Source of the DNA: Aeromonas media
GTDB lineage: Bacteria; Pseudomonadota; Gammaproteobacteria; Enterobacterales; Aeromonadaceae
Assembly (NCBI RefSeq): GCF_000819985.1
Contig: NZ_CDBZ01000137.1
Location: 12,681 to 76,680 of the forward strand
Reading direction: 5' to 3'
DNA length: 64,000 bases
Part shown: positions 56,206-64,000 of the stretch, piece by piece
Layout of the letters: each line of letters begins with the position of its first letter
How positions within the stretch are numbered: the first letter of the stretch is position 1
Position numbers and translations under genes: made by a program
The notes under the pieces: generated by a model
What the model was told of the DNA's origin: nothing
What the model saw: only the letters and a program-made list of their open reading frames with translations
Database searches by the model: none

Positions 56206-56805
56206 TCACAGCGAGATCCCGGAAAACGACATGAAGCCCAGTGACATCAGCCCCGCCACTATGAAGGTGATGCCGATGCCCCTCAATCCCTCTGGCACGT
56301 CCGAGTACTTCATCTTCTGGCGCAGGCCGGCGATGGCGACGATGGCCAGCAGCCAGCCAAGCCCCGACCCCGCCCCATAGACCACGGATTCGATGAAGTC
56401 GTAGTCCCGCTGGGCCATAAACATCACGCCGCCGAAAATGGCGCAATGCACCGTCAGCAGCGGCAGGTAGATCCCCAGGGCCTGATGGAGCGCCGGGAAA
56501 TGCTTGTCCAGCACCATCTCCATCACCTGCACCAGGGCCGCCAGTACGCCTATGTAGATGATGAAATCGAGAAAGCTCAGGTCAAATTCCCCGAGGAAGG
56601 TGCTGTCAGGGCGCAGTATATGGCGGTAGATCAGGTTGTTGAGGGGAATGGCGATCACCATGACCACCAGCACCGTCATACCAAGGCCGAAGGCGGTGTT
56701 GATGTTCTTCGACACCGCGAGGAAGGTACACATGCCGAGAAAGAAGGCCAGGGCCAGGTTTTCCACAAAGATCGACTGAATAAACAAATTGACGTAATAG
56801 TCCAT
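56206..56805 (-). CDS. NqrE-like Na+-NADH:quinone reductase subunit, solitary
   Basis: 199 residues, full length for NqrE (198 in Vibrio). Six TM helices; [31 protein letters not shown] and [20 protein letters not shown] match the family, including the two buried Cys (Cys26 and Cys120) that bind the intramembrane 2Fe-2S cluster with NqrD. None of the other nqr or rnf genes is present, so this is a solitary copy. RsxA/RnfA is the paralogous subunit; the motifs and length fit NqrE better. Confidence 0.85.
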   Translation of the reverse strand: MDYYVNLFIQSIFVENLALAFFLGMCTFLAVSKNINTAFGLGMTVLVVMVIAIPLNNLIYRHILRPDSTFLGEFDLSFLDFIIYIGVLAALVQVMEMVLDKHFPALHQALGIYLPLLTVHCAIFGGVMFMAQRDYDFIESVVYGAGSGLGWLLAIVAIAGLRQKMKYSDVPEGLRGIGITFIVAGLMSLGFMSFSGISL

Positions 56806-56976
56806 GAATCCGGCTCACCACTTGATTGTGCAAAGAGAATGTTCGCCCCTGACCAGGGTCAGCGGCAGGAACGGGATGACAGTCAGCACGGGCGCGATCG
56901 CAGACGACAGGGATCGGTGGATCAACAAAAAGGGATCAGTGACAGAGAAGGCGTGCGCCCGGCGAGGGGAAGGACA

Positions 56977-57408
56977 CTAGTCGCCGTGGCAGAAGCGAAA
57001 TTGCAGGTGATGGCAGAGCAGTTGCCGCTGGTGCAGATGACCCAAGCAACCCGGCCACTGTCTGAGATAGATGAGGGGCAGGAAGAACAGCAGGCCGCAG
57101 AGCAGACCGAGGATCTCGTGCTGGAACCAGGCCAGCAACATCTGGTAGAGATCCGGGCCCCTGGCCCCTTCCAGCCGTCGCCCCTGCTCGACGCTGTGGC
57201 GCCACTGGGAAGCAGGCGGCAGACTGACGCTGTCGGCCAACCCCGGCGCAGGGGGCTCGTGCAGTTGCATCGAGGATGTCGATGTCCCCTGGGTCGACAG
57301 CGCGGGCGCACCGAGCCCTGCCGCGGCAGAAGCGGCAAGCCACAGCAGGCAGGCGACGGCGAACGCCATCGGCCAGCGCAATTGTCGGCCAGGGGGTGGC
57401 AAGGGCAC
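56977..57408 (-). CDS. Small hypothetical membrane protein
   Basis: 143 residues, not recognised. A GTG at 57408 has AAGGAG just upstream (short spacing; a TTG two codons on would be ideal). The sequence has a signal-like helix at about 14-33 (AFAVACLLWLAASAAAG), a Pro/Ser-rich periplasmic stretch and a second helix at about 98-113 (GLLCGLLFFLPLIYL), then a His/Cys-rich tail (CLGHLHQRQLLCHHL). An overlapping ORF in another frame at 56936-57343 is rejected. Whether it is a real gene is uncertain; the SD and membrane pattern favour it. Confidence 0.45.
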   Translation of the reverse strand: MPLPPPGRQLRWPMAFAVACLLWLAASAAAGLGAPALSTQGTSTSSMQLHEPPAPGLADSVSLPPASQWRHSVEQGRRLEGARGPDLYQMLLAWFQHEILGLLCGLLFFLPLIYLRQWPGCLGHLHQRQLLCHHLQFRFCHGD

Positions 57409-57679
57409 AGACTCCTTGAAAAAGCCAGGGGTTAGGCGAGGGTTAATATATCACGATTGCTCTTTTTATTGAATTTTGGCATCCGTTAGCTAGCTAAATT
57501 CAATACAAACAGACCTGTTTTATCCACAAAATGAGCATTTTACACCTCAATGAAAACAGCTAGGAACGGACTCCCTTCCTCGCCCCCTGAGCCCCATTCA
57601 GTGAGGGCATAGCCGCTCTTGCAACAAAAACGGCCACCCCAGGATGACCGTTTTGGCTGCCGGACATGATGCCTGCCCA
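57409..57679. other. AT-rich intergenic region, recJ / small membrane gene
   Basis: 271 nt, AT-rich at 57430-57560, with no gene. It contains the recJ terminator at its right end and probably the promoter of the small membrane gene on the minus strand. Confidence 0.5.
57621..57654 (-). terminator. Terminator of recJ
   Basis: AAAACGG / CCGTTTT with partly paired interior. On the minus strand it is followed by TTTTTGTTG. It begins 26 nt after the recJ stop. Confidence 0.75.
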
Positions 57680-59410
57680 CTAGAGCCCGGCGGCTTCCAG
57701 ATGCTCCACCAGCAGCTGGACGCTGCGGTTGCCGCGCCACTCGTTGACGTCGAGCCGGTAGACCAGCCGCACCCGCTTCACCGAGGCGTCCGGCCAACGC
57801 TTGAGATCGACCCCGAAGGCGATGGCATCCACCGCATGGCCGGAATCGGTGGTCAGCATCATCTTGAGGTGTTTCTCCCCCACCAGCCGCTGCTGCACCA
57901 GCACAAACTCGCCGTCGAACAGCGGCTCGGGGAAGGCCTGACCCCAGGGGCCGGAGGCGCGAATAAGCTCCGCCAACTCCAGACTCAGTTCATCGGGCAG
58001 CAGCTCGCCATCGGTGAGCAGCACCCCGGTCAGCAGCTCCGGGGTCACCAGCTCGCTGATGACCGTCTCGAAGGCCCGGCCGAAGGCCTCGATATTGGCC
58101 TTGGGCAGGGTCAGCCCCGCCGCCATGGCGTGGCCGCCAAACTTGCCCATCAGACCTGGATGGCGGGTGTCGAGCAACTCGAGGGCATCGCGCAGGTGTA
58201 CCCCGGGAATGGAGCGACCCGAACCCTTGAGCTCGGTGTCGCTGCTCTTGGCAAAGGCAATCACGGGTCTGTAGTACTTCTCCTTCACCTTGGAGGCCAC
58301 CAGCCCCACTACCCCCTGATGCCACTCGTCCCGGTGCAGCACGATGCCGGAGGGGACTTCACCATCGCGAAAACGGATCTGTTCCAGGGTGGCGAGGGCC
58401 TCCTGCTGCATCCCCTGCTCGATCTCCTTGCGCTCCTGGTTGAGGCTGTCCATTTCGGAAGCGAGCTGGCGCGCCAGATTGAGGTCATCGCTCAGCAGAC
58501 AGGCGACCCCGAGCGACATGTCATCGAGCCGGCCCACCGCGTTGAGGCGAGGCCCCAGTGCAAAGCCGAGATCGGCGGCACACAGCCGGCGACCGTCGCG
58601 GCCCGATACGTCCACCAGCGCCTGGATGCCGGGACGGCAGCGACCGGCCCGGATCCGCTGCAGCCCCTGATGCACCAGGATGCGGTTGTTGCCATCCAGC
58701 GCTACCACGTCGGCGACGGTGCCAAGTGCCACCAGATCGAGGTAATCCGCCACATTGGGGGCGCGAATGCCCTGGCGCTCGTACCAGCCGCTCTGGCGCA
58801 GATGGGTATTGAGGGCCGCCATCAGATAGAAGGCCACCCCCACCCCGGCCAGGGACTTGGAGGGGAAGTCGCAGCCATGCTGGTTGGGGTTCACTATCGC
58901 ATCGGCATCAGGCAACTCCTGGCCCGGCAAGTGGTGATCGGTAACCAGTACCCGCATCCCGGCCGCCTTGGCCGCAGCCACCCCGGCAATGCTGGAGATG
59001 CCGTTGTCCACCGTGATGAGGAACTCGGCGCCGCGGGCCACCGCCAACTCGACGATCTCGGGGGTGAGGCCATAGCCGAACTCGAAGCGGTTGGGCACCA
59101 GAAAATCGATGTGATGACCCCCCATGGCCCGCAGGGCCAACACGCACAGGGCCGAGCTGGTGGCGCCGTCGCAGTCGAAGTCACCGACGATGAGGATGCG
59201 CTGCTGCGCCGTCAGGGCATCCGCCAGCAGGGGCACCGCCTGCTCCATGCCGAACAGGCGCTGGGGCGGCAGCAGCTGGCTGGCGCTGCGCTCGAGCAGG
59301 GCAGGGTCCTCCACCCCACGGCTGGCGAAGATTTGACGAAGCAGGGGGTGCAGGGTATCTGGCAGGTGAGCGTCATCCACTCGGGGACGACGACGGATTT
59401 GCAGGGGCAT
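57680..59410 (-). CDS. recJ: Single-strand-specific 5'-3' exonuclease RecJ
   Basis: 576 residues (E. coli 577). DHH-family motifs: GDFDCDGATSSAL, ITVDNGISS, VTDHHLPGQELPDADAIV (DHH). The DHHA1 part has GRSIPGVHL and KFGGHAMAAGL. RecJ resects 5' ends in recombination and mismatch repair with RecQ. Its start is an ATG at 59410 with AGGA 8 nt upstream. In Vibrio and relatives it is commonly followed by prfB; here prfB is not adjacent. Confidence 0.97.
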   Translation of the reverse strand: MPLQIRRRPRVDDAHLPDTLHPLLRQIFASRGVEDPALLERSASQLLPPQRLFGMEQAVPLLADALTAQQRILIVGDFDCDGATSSALCVLALRAMGGHHIDFLVPNRFEFGYGLTPEIVELAVARGAEFLITVDNGISSIAGVAAAKAAGMRVLVTDHHLPGQELPDADAIVNPNQHGCDFPSKSLAGVGVAFYLMAALNTHLRQSGWYERQGIRAPNVADYLDLVALGTVADVVALDGNNRILVHQGLQRIRAGRCRPGIQALVDVSGRDGRRLCAADLGFALGPRLNAVGRLDDMSLGVACLLSDDLNLARQLASEMDSLNQERKEIEQGMQQEALATLEQIRFRDGEVPSGIVLHRDEWHQGVVGLVASKVKEKYYRPVIAFAKSSDTELKGSGRSIPGVHLRDALELLDTRHPGLMGKFGGHAMAAGLTLPKANIEAFGRAFETVISELVTPELLTGVLLTDGELLPDELSLELAELIRASGPWGQAFPEPLFDGEFVLVQQRLVGEKHLKMMLTTDSGHAVDAIAFGVDLKRWPDASVKRVRLVYRLDVNEWRGNRSVQLLVEHLEAAGL

Positions 59411-59511
59411 GGTGTCAATCCTGTCTTCTAATACGGTGAACCGATGGCAAGGCGGTATGATACACGCCTCAGGCGAACAGGGAACAGCGGCAGGTCAGCT
59501 CGGGGGAGACG

Positions 59512-60861
59512 CTAGGAAATCAGGGCCTCGGGAGGAGGAGGAGGTGCAGAACGCTCCAGCACCCGGTAGAGGGTGAGCCTGGAGATCCCGAGATGCCGGG
59601 CGGCCTCGGTCACATTGTTGCCACAGAGCACCAAAGCCCGGCGCACGGCCTCGCATTCCGCCTCGGCCCTGACCAGATTTAGAGGTCGAATGGCACCCTC
59701 TACCAGCGGCAACGCCAGCCCCAGATCCTGGTGATCGATCCGGCACCCTTCACACAAGACCAGCGCTCGCTCCAACCGGTTCTTGAGCTCCCGCACATTG
59801 CCAGGCCAGTGATACTTCATCATCTGGTGCATGGCGCTGGCAGTGAAACCATTCACCTTGGGATTCAAGGTATTACCCAGCTTGTTCAGGAAATACTGGG
59901 CAAGCAAGATGATATCCTCCCCCCGTTCACGCAGGGGAGGCAGTGCCAAGTCCAGCACACAGAGACGGTAGAAGAGATCGGAACGAAAATTGCCCTGCGC
60001 CATCTCCTGATCCAGCACCCTGTTTGTCGCGGCTATCACCCGGATATCCACCTCGATAGGCTCAACGCCACCGACTCTCACTATGGTGCGTTCCTGCAAG
60101 AATCTCAGCAGATTGACCTGCATCGGCAACGGGAGATCCCCTATCTCATCGAGAAACAGGACACCGTGATGGGCACGCTCCACGCAGCCAATGTGACGGC
60201 GCCAGGCATCGGTGAAGGCACCCTTTTCATGGCCAAACAGTTCTGACTGGATCAGGGTGGGTGGAATGGCGCCGCAGTTGACGGCAACGAAGGGGCCATC
60301 CGCCCGCTGGGAGTGCCGATGGATCAGCCGGGCAACCAGCTCTTTGCCCGTGCCGCTCTCCCCTTGCAATATCACCGACGAATCAGCCTTCGCCAGTCGC
60401 TCGACCCGATTCATCATCTGCCGCATGACGGGGCTGGTACCGATAATTCCCCCCTCCTCCTTGCCACGATCGCAGGGGCGATGAGCCCCCCTCCTCAAGC
60501 AGGCGATGCCAAACGCATGCCCCAGCACGGCGAGCAGACGATCGTCCTCTACCGGCAGGCTGTGATAGTCGAAACAGTAGTTCAGGAGCAGCTCTTGCAC
60601 CCTGGGCAGGGCCAGCAGATGAGGGGGAGCGAGTGCGACCCAGATCATGGTGCTGCATGTCTGACGAAACAGGGTCTCCACCGCCTCGGCGGCATCTTCG
60701 CTCAACAGCACCAGACCGACTCTGGGCGCCTGTTGTGCGTAGTAGCTGAAAGCTTCCTGAGGCGATGAGGCCGAACAAAAACGCCACCCCAGTGAAGATG
60801 CATGTGACGGAGGGCGCCACACCTCGCTCGTGTTGACACACAGTAGTGTACGAATCTCCAT
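59512..60861 (-). CDS. VpsR-like enhancer-binding regulator
   Basis: 449 residues from the ATG at 60861 (GGAG 8 nt upstream). The N-terminal 120 residues resemble the pseudo-receiver of VpsR, without a clear phosphorylatable Asp. The AAA+ domain has Walker A GESGTGKE at 167-174 and Walker B VLFLDE at 235-240. The sigma-54 contact loop reads GAFTDA (214-219) instead of GAFTGA. The C-terminus has a Fis-type helix-turn-helix (GNNVTEAARHLGISRLTLYR). In Vibrio, VpsR with cyclic di-GMP activates biofilm matrix genes. It is divergent from a large secreted protein. Confidence 0.85.
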   Translation of the reverse strand: MEIRTLLCVNTSEVWRPPSHASSLGWRFCSASSPQEAFSYYAQQAPRVGLVLLSEDAAEAVETLFRQTCSTMIWVALAPPHLLALPRVQELLLNYCFDYHSLPVEDDRLLAVLGHAFGIACLRRGAHRPCDRGKEEGGIIGTSPVMRQMMNRVERLAKADSSVILQGESGTGKELVARLIHRHSQRADGPFVAVNCGAIPPTLIQSELFGHEKGAFTDAWRRHIGCVERAHHGVLFLDEIGDLPLPMQVNLLRFLQERTIVRVGGVEPIEVDIRVIAATNRVLDQEMAQGNFRSDLFYRLCVLDLALPPLRERGEDIILLAQYFLNKLGNTLNPKVNGFTASAMHQMMKYHWPGNVRELKNRLERALVLCEGCRIDHQDLGLALPLVEGAIRPLNLVRAEAECEAVRRALVLCGNNVTEAARHLGISRLTLYRVLERSAPPPPPEALIS

Positions 60862-61303
60862 CAACAACACTCCACAACTCTGCGGCCAAACAATGTGCAA
60901 AGTATTGGATAGATGACCTACATGTGCCACTTCTGAAACAAGGATAAAAACGAACTCGAACAGGCCCCAAAAAGACAACAAAATAAATTAAAACAATATC
61001 TTAACAACATAATGGCGTTGCTTTGCCAGTCCAGTAAGGCAACTGGTATACCCCCTTTGTTTCGCCTCGGGAACAGTGCCAAAAAGCCCCCTTTCAATGG
61101 GAAGCCTGCTCAGACACCGATAATTCATCAATCTCTGTCTCCTTCGGTTAACAACGCCGTCACCCCATCTCATCGACAAAAATATTTTTTCATTCATTTT
61201 CAATGCTTTATCCATATGGAACGAAGTCTGCATTCATGCAGCGCCTCCGGCTGTGCAAGTAGAACCGGACGACATGGACAACAACAAGCAGAAGGAATGC
61301 AAC
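60862..61303. promoter_or_regulatory. Divergent regulatory region, VpsR-like gene / secreted protein
   Basis: 442 nt, AT-rich, no supported gene. It carries a sigma-54-like promoter (61217-61232) and, about 175 nt upstream, CCAGT-N6-ACTGG at 61031-61046 with a second CCAGT directly before it, a possible activator site at a typical enhancer distance. Confidence 0.55.
61217..61232 (+). promoter_or_regulatory. Candidate sigma-54 promoter of the secreted-protein gene
   Basis: TGGAAC-N5-CTGCA keeps the invariant GG (-24) and GC (-12) at the exact spacing of TGGCAC-N5-TTGCA. The predicted start is near 61243, 61 nt before the ATG. Confidence 0.55.
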
Positions 61304-62998
61304 ATGGATACCCGAGCAATACCTCTCTGGCCACGCTGTTGGCAGCACGGTCTCACGGCCCTGACCTTGCTGCTGGCGCTCTGTGCGCCGGTACTGGCCG
61401 CCACGGCGGAGTCACCGTTCGAGCTGGATGCCAACCCGCAGGACAACATCGACACAGGTGCAGTCATGAGTGATGACTGGGATACCCCACCCGACACCGG
61501 AGGGGCCACCAAGTTCACCGGCATCATCCAGGACACCGCCCCAAGGAGCATCTTTGGCGGGGGGGATAAAGACATACTGGATATCGATAAATGGAGCTGG
61601 AGCGATGGTTCGGTGCCCGACAAGGATGACCTGACCCACGCCTATGCCGCCGCATACAACGAAAATAGCGACCTGTTGCTCTACTTCGGCGCCGACAGGA
61701 TCTCCAATGTAGGCGACGCCTTCATGGGGTTCTGGTTCTTCAAACAGAAGGTCACCGCCCTGCCCAACGGCAAGTTCAGCGGCAAGCACACCGCGGGGGA
61801 TACCCTGGTGCTCATCAACTTCCCGCAGGCAAACAACGCGGTTCCCTACCTGGCCGTGGTGACCTGGGATCCGACCTGCAGCAAGGCGGCCAACAACAAC
61901 CCGCAGCCGGGACAATGTGCCGCCTCCAATCTGCGACTCAAGCTGCAAGGTTCGGGTGCCAACGACGTCGTCTGTGCCAGCCAGGGCGGTGCCAACCTCG
62001 CCTGTGCCCTGACCAACACGGGTAACGTCCCCGTGCCCGCCAGCACCCTGGCGAACGGTGTCGGCGGCCTGTGGAGCGATTACACCCCCAAGAGCGGTAC
62101 TCAGGGTACCTTCCCCTTCGAGAGCTTCTTCGAGGGTGGGATCAACCTTAGCCAGATCGTCGGCGGCAGTGACGGCTGCTTCAGCAGCTTCATGGCCGAG
62201 ACCCGCTCCTCCAGCTCCTTCACGGCCGCATTGAAGGACTTCGTGCTGGACAACTTCGAACTGTGCAAGGTCGAGATCACCAAGGTCTGTACCGGCGGTG
62301 ACCTCAACGAGACCGAGACCGGCTTCACCTTCAGCTTCGAAGGCGTCGTCACCAACGGAGGCTTTGGCACCATCTATGACGTCGTCGTCACCGACGATAA
62401 CGGCACCCCGGCAGACACCAGCGATGACTTCATCGTCGCGAGCTTCGATTCCATACCCAAAGGGGGAATGGAAGATTACAGCGGCAGCTTTGGCGCCGCC
62501 GGTAACGGGCCGACCAACGGTGTCAGTGTCAAGGCCGCCTCCAGCGATGGCGGGCTGCAGACGATCACCGCATCCGCCACGGCAGCCTGCCCCACGGTCC
62601 AACGAGAACCCGGGATCAGCGTCACCAAGACCTGTAGCACCAAGGTCATCGATGAGGGTAGCCAGCTGGTGATCAGGGTCGACTACAGCGGCCAGGTCTG
62701 CAACACCACAGGGGTGGGCCTCATACCGCCGCTGAACCTGAGCGGCGTGACCGTCACCGACGACCCCAGCGGCAATGTGCACAACATCGGCACGCTTAAC
62801 GCGGCGGACTGCAAGGACTATTCTGGCTCCTACACGCCAAGTAGTGCAGGGTCGGAAAACCCGGGCTCCATCTCCTTCAGCGACACGGTCACGGCCACAG
62901 GGACTGCGCCCCTGGGCTTTGGCACCGCGACAGACATGGCAACGGCTACCTGCCCGCTCTGTCCGACTTGCCCAGATTGCCCCACTCCAGGGCAGTAA
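61304..62998 (+). CDS. Large secreted protein with Cys-Pro tail, possible matrix component
   Basis: 564 residues from the ATG at 61304 (GAAGGA upstream). Signal peptide 1-33 (LTLLLALCAPVLAA). The first ~330 mature residues form a recurrent secreted module (FELDANPQDNIDTG; GGGDKDILDIDKWSWSDGSV; LLLYFGADRISNVGDAFMGF). Two DUF11/prealbumin-like repeats follow (VEITKVCTGGDLNETETGFT; ISVTKTCSTKVIDEGSQLVI), ending in CPLCPTCPDCPTPGQ. Acidic Asp-rich turns suggest calcium binding. No sortase, lipobox or PEP-CTERM signal is seen. Divergent from a VpsR-like regulator, a role in biofilm or surface structure is inferred. Confidence 0.75.
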   Translation: MDTRAIPLWPRCWQHGLTALTLLLALCAPVLAATAESPFELDANPQDNIDTGAVMSDDWDTPPDTGGATKFTGIIQDTAPRSIFGGGDKDILDIDKWSWSDGSVPDKDDLTHAYAAAYNENSDLLLYFGADRISNVGDAFMGFWFFKQKVTALPNGKFSGKHTAGDTLVLINFPQANNAVPYLAVVTWDPTCSKAANNNPQPGQCAASNLRLKLQGSGANDVVCASQGGANLACALTNTGNVPVPASTLANGVGGLWSDYTPKSGTQGTFPFESFFEGGINLSQIVGGSDGCFSSFMAETRSSSSFTAALKDFVLDNFELCKVEITKVCTGGDLNETETGFTFSFEGVVTNGGFGTIYDVVVTDDNGTPADTSDDFIVASFDSIPKGGMEDYSGSFGAAGNGPTNGVSVKAASSDGGLQTITASATAACPTVQREPGISVTKTCSTKVIDEGSQLVIRVDYSGQVCNTTGVGLIPPLNLSGVTVTDDPSGNVHNIGTLNAADCKDYSGSYTPSSAGSENPGSISFSDTVTATGTAPLGFGTATDMATATCPLCPTCPDCPTPGQ

Positions 62999-63356
62999 CA
63001 GGGTTTGATCAGGGTTAAACCACAAGGGCCATGGTGAAGACCATGGCCCTTTTCATGGCGCCGACTTTCATGACGCCGACAAGGCATCGCAATCTTCCTG
63101 AGCCCAGGATGACCCCACCATCTCTCCACAGCATGCACAGCTGCTCTCCGATCGCATTGCCCTGCTTAGTTATCGATGAGTTAATAACACCGAATGTAAA
63201 AATTTCTCATTCATACAGGTTGCCAATCGGGCTTGAGCCCCGCAAGCTAATCAGGACGACGGGATAGATCATGGTCATCCCTCTGTTTTACTGATGTTTT
63301 ATTATCCAGATTCGACGTGGGGCCCGACCTCACGCCGTCCATTTTTAGGGGGAAAA
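62999..63356. promoter_or_regulatory. Intergenic region, secreted-protein gene / mscL
   Basis: 358 nt. It begins with the terminator below and holds the mscL promoter in its AT-rich right half (63160-63220 and 63270-63310). No convincing ORF was found on either strand. Confidence 0.5.
63024..63054 (+). terminator. Terminator of the secreted-protein gene
   Basis: AAGGGCCATGGT / ACCATGGCCCTT, 12-bp stem with a 4-nt loop and a short T run, 26 nt after the stop. Confidence 0.9.
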
Positions 63357-63764
63357 ATGAGTCTGATTCAAGAGTTCAAGGCCTTTGCCGCCCGCGGCAA
63401 TGTCATCGACATGGCGGTCGGTATCATCATAGGTGCCGCCTTCGGCAAGATAGTCTCCTCCTTCGTGGGCGACGTCATCATGCCGCCCATCGGCCTGATC
63501 CTGGGGGGGGTGGATTTCAGCGATCTCGCCGTCACCCTGAAGGCTGCCGAAGGCGACATCCCGGCCGTGGTCATCGCCTACGGCAAGTTCATCCAGACCA
63601 TCATCGACTTCCTGATCATCTCCTTCGCCATCTTCATGGGGCTCAAAGCCATCAACACCCTCAAGAAGAAGCAGGAAGAGACCGCCACCCCGGCCGGCCC
63701 CACCAAGGATCAGGAGCTGTTGACCGAGATCCGCGACCTGCTCAAGTCCCAGCAGGGCAAATAA
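63357..63764 (+). CDS. mscL: Large-conductance mechanosensitive channel MscL
   Basis: 135 residues (E. coli 136) from the ATG at 63357 with AGGGGG upstream. [20 protein letters not shown] and [20 protein letters not shown] are the gate helix, [17 protein letters not shown] is TM2, and the C-terminus is a charged helix ([16 protein letters not shown]). MscL opens near lytic tension and releases solutes. With the mscM-like gene, the window carries two tension-gated channels. Confidence 0.98.
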   Translation: MSLIQEFKAFAARGNVIDMAVGIIIGAAFGKIVSSFVGDVIMPPIGLILGGVDFSDLAVTLKAAEGDIPAVVIAYGKFIQTIIDFLIISFAIFMGLKAINTLKKKQEETATPAGPTKDQELLTEIRDLLKSQQGK

Positions 63765-63820
63765 GCGCACGGATCCCCTGGACGTCGCCAGCGCGCATGC
63801 CAGCAAGAAACCAGTAGCAA

Positions 63821-63849
63821 GAGGGAGGCCTGTGCCTCCCTCGCTTTTT
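63821..63849 (+). terminator. Terminator of mscL
   Basis: GAGGGAGGC / GCCTCCCTC, 9-bp stem with a 4-nt loop, then GC and five T residues, 57 nt after the stop. The remaining bases to 64000 show no supported feature. Confidence 0.92.
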
Positions 63850-64000
63850 AGCCAGAAAGCACTCCCCTGGCTTCCCCTCCACATTCATCCTGACTTTGTA
63901 CCGCTCTCCTCCCACCTCGGCACCGCACATGCAACACGCCAGCCCCCTCGACAGGAGCCGATGCAGGGCAGTCAAGGGGATGGGGTTGTCTCAGCCTTGA

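Noticed and set aside
56936-57343. Alternative minus-strand frame overlapping the small membrane gene
   Set aside because: No SD and no hydrophobic segments; the 56977-57408 frame is better supported.
61304-62998. Secreted protein as an ice-binding or RTX adhesin
   Set aside because: No RTX nonapeptides (GGxGxDxUx) and no ice-binding beta-helix repeats were seen.
63742-63975. Minus-strand 77-residue frame at the end of the window
   Set aside because: It runs through the mscL terminator, has no SD and a composition unlike a protein of this genome.

Overview
The window looks like chromosome of an Aeromonas-type gammaproteobacterium. It is GC-rich with tight operons and strong intrinsic terminators. 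Its proteins resemble both Enterobacterales and Vibrio: a frdABCD operon, the full miaB-to-lipA housekeeping cluster in the enterobacterial order, EarP with an Arg32-type EF-P, a thermostable-hemolysin gene, an NqrE and a VpsR-like regulator. The genus call is inference from gene content, not a database match. No rRNA, tRNA, CRISPR array, prophage or insertion sequence was recognised.

Region by region. (1) 1-5840: the 3' part of a large MscM/MscK-type mechanosensitive channel cut by the window edge, a cytoplasmic glycerophosphodiesterase, and a Cache-domain chemoreceptor with a possible flagellar-sigma promoter. (2) 5843-9660: a long regulatory region with two FNR-type sites and a possible Fur site, then frdABCD (anaerobic fumarate respiration) closed by a terminator. 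(3) 9708-11662, minus strand: a YcaQ/AlkX crosslink glycosylase and a zinc-ribbon methyltransferase. (4) 11793-18298: a tightly coupled run of seven genes. These are a thermostable-hemolysin/GNAT-like protein, an AMP-forming acyl ligase, a haem-oxygenase-like diiron-type protein, an SDR reductase, an exported TPR protein, and an OmpR-family regulator with its kinase. This is the best candidate here for an undescribed system, plausibly making and sensing an acyl-derived molecule. (5) 18374-25544: a periplasmic retropepsin-like protease, guaC with a leader hairpin, earP-efp, a YjdF-like membrane protein, a DUF3530-type exported protein, a D-2-hydroxyacid dehydrogenase and a glycine-zipper lipid-envelope protein with a His/Lys tail. 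(6) 25709-33727: two diguanylate cyclases flanking a nitroreductase, a HAD phosphatase with a small overlapping partner, a LysR regulator, a cold-shock/TM/excalibur fusion and ubiF.

(7) 33953-55541: the conserved envelope and translation cluster miaB-ybeZ-ybeY-corC-lnt, ybeL (opposite strand), leuS-lptE-holA-nadD-rsfS-rlmH-mrdA-mrdB-mltB-rlpA-dacA-ybeD-lipB-lipA. It combines tRNA modification and rRNA maturation with lipoprotein and LPS assembly, rod-shape cell-wall synthesis and lipoate synthesis. (8) 55639-64000: a GNAT acetyltransferase, a solitary NqrE, a small unknown membrane protein, recJ, and a VpsR-like enhancer-binding regulator divergent from a large secreted protein with a Cys-Pro tail. 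A sigma-54-like promoter lies upstream of that secreted protein. The window ends with mscL and its terminator.

Start codons were reassigned from the longest open frame to the codon supported by a Shine-Dalgarno sequence, overlap with the upstream stop, or family length. This affects frdA, frdB, frdC, frdD, the acyl ligase, ybeZ (TTG), lnt (GTG), ubiF, leuS and others.
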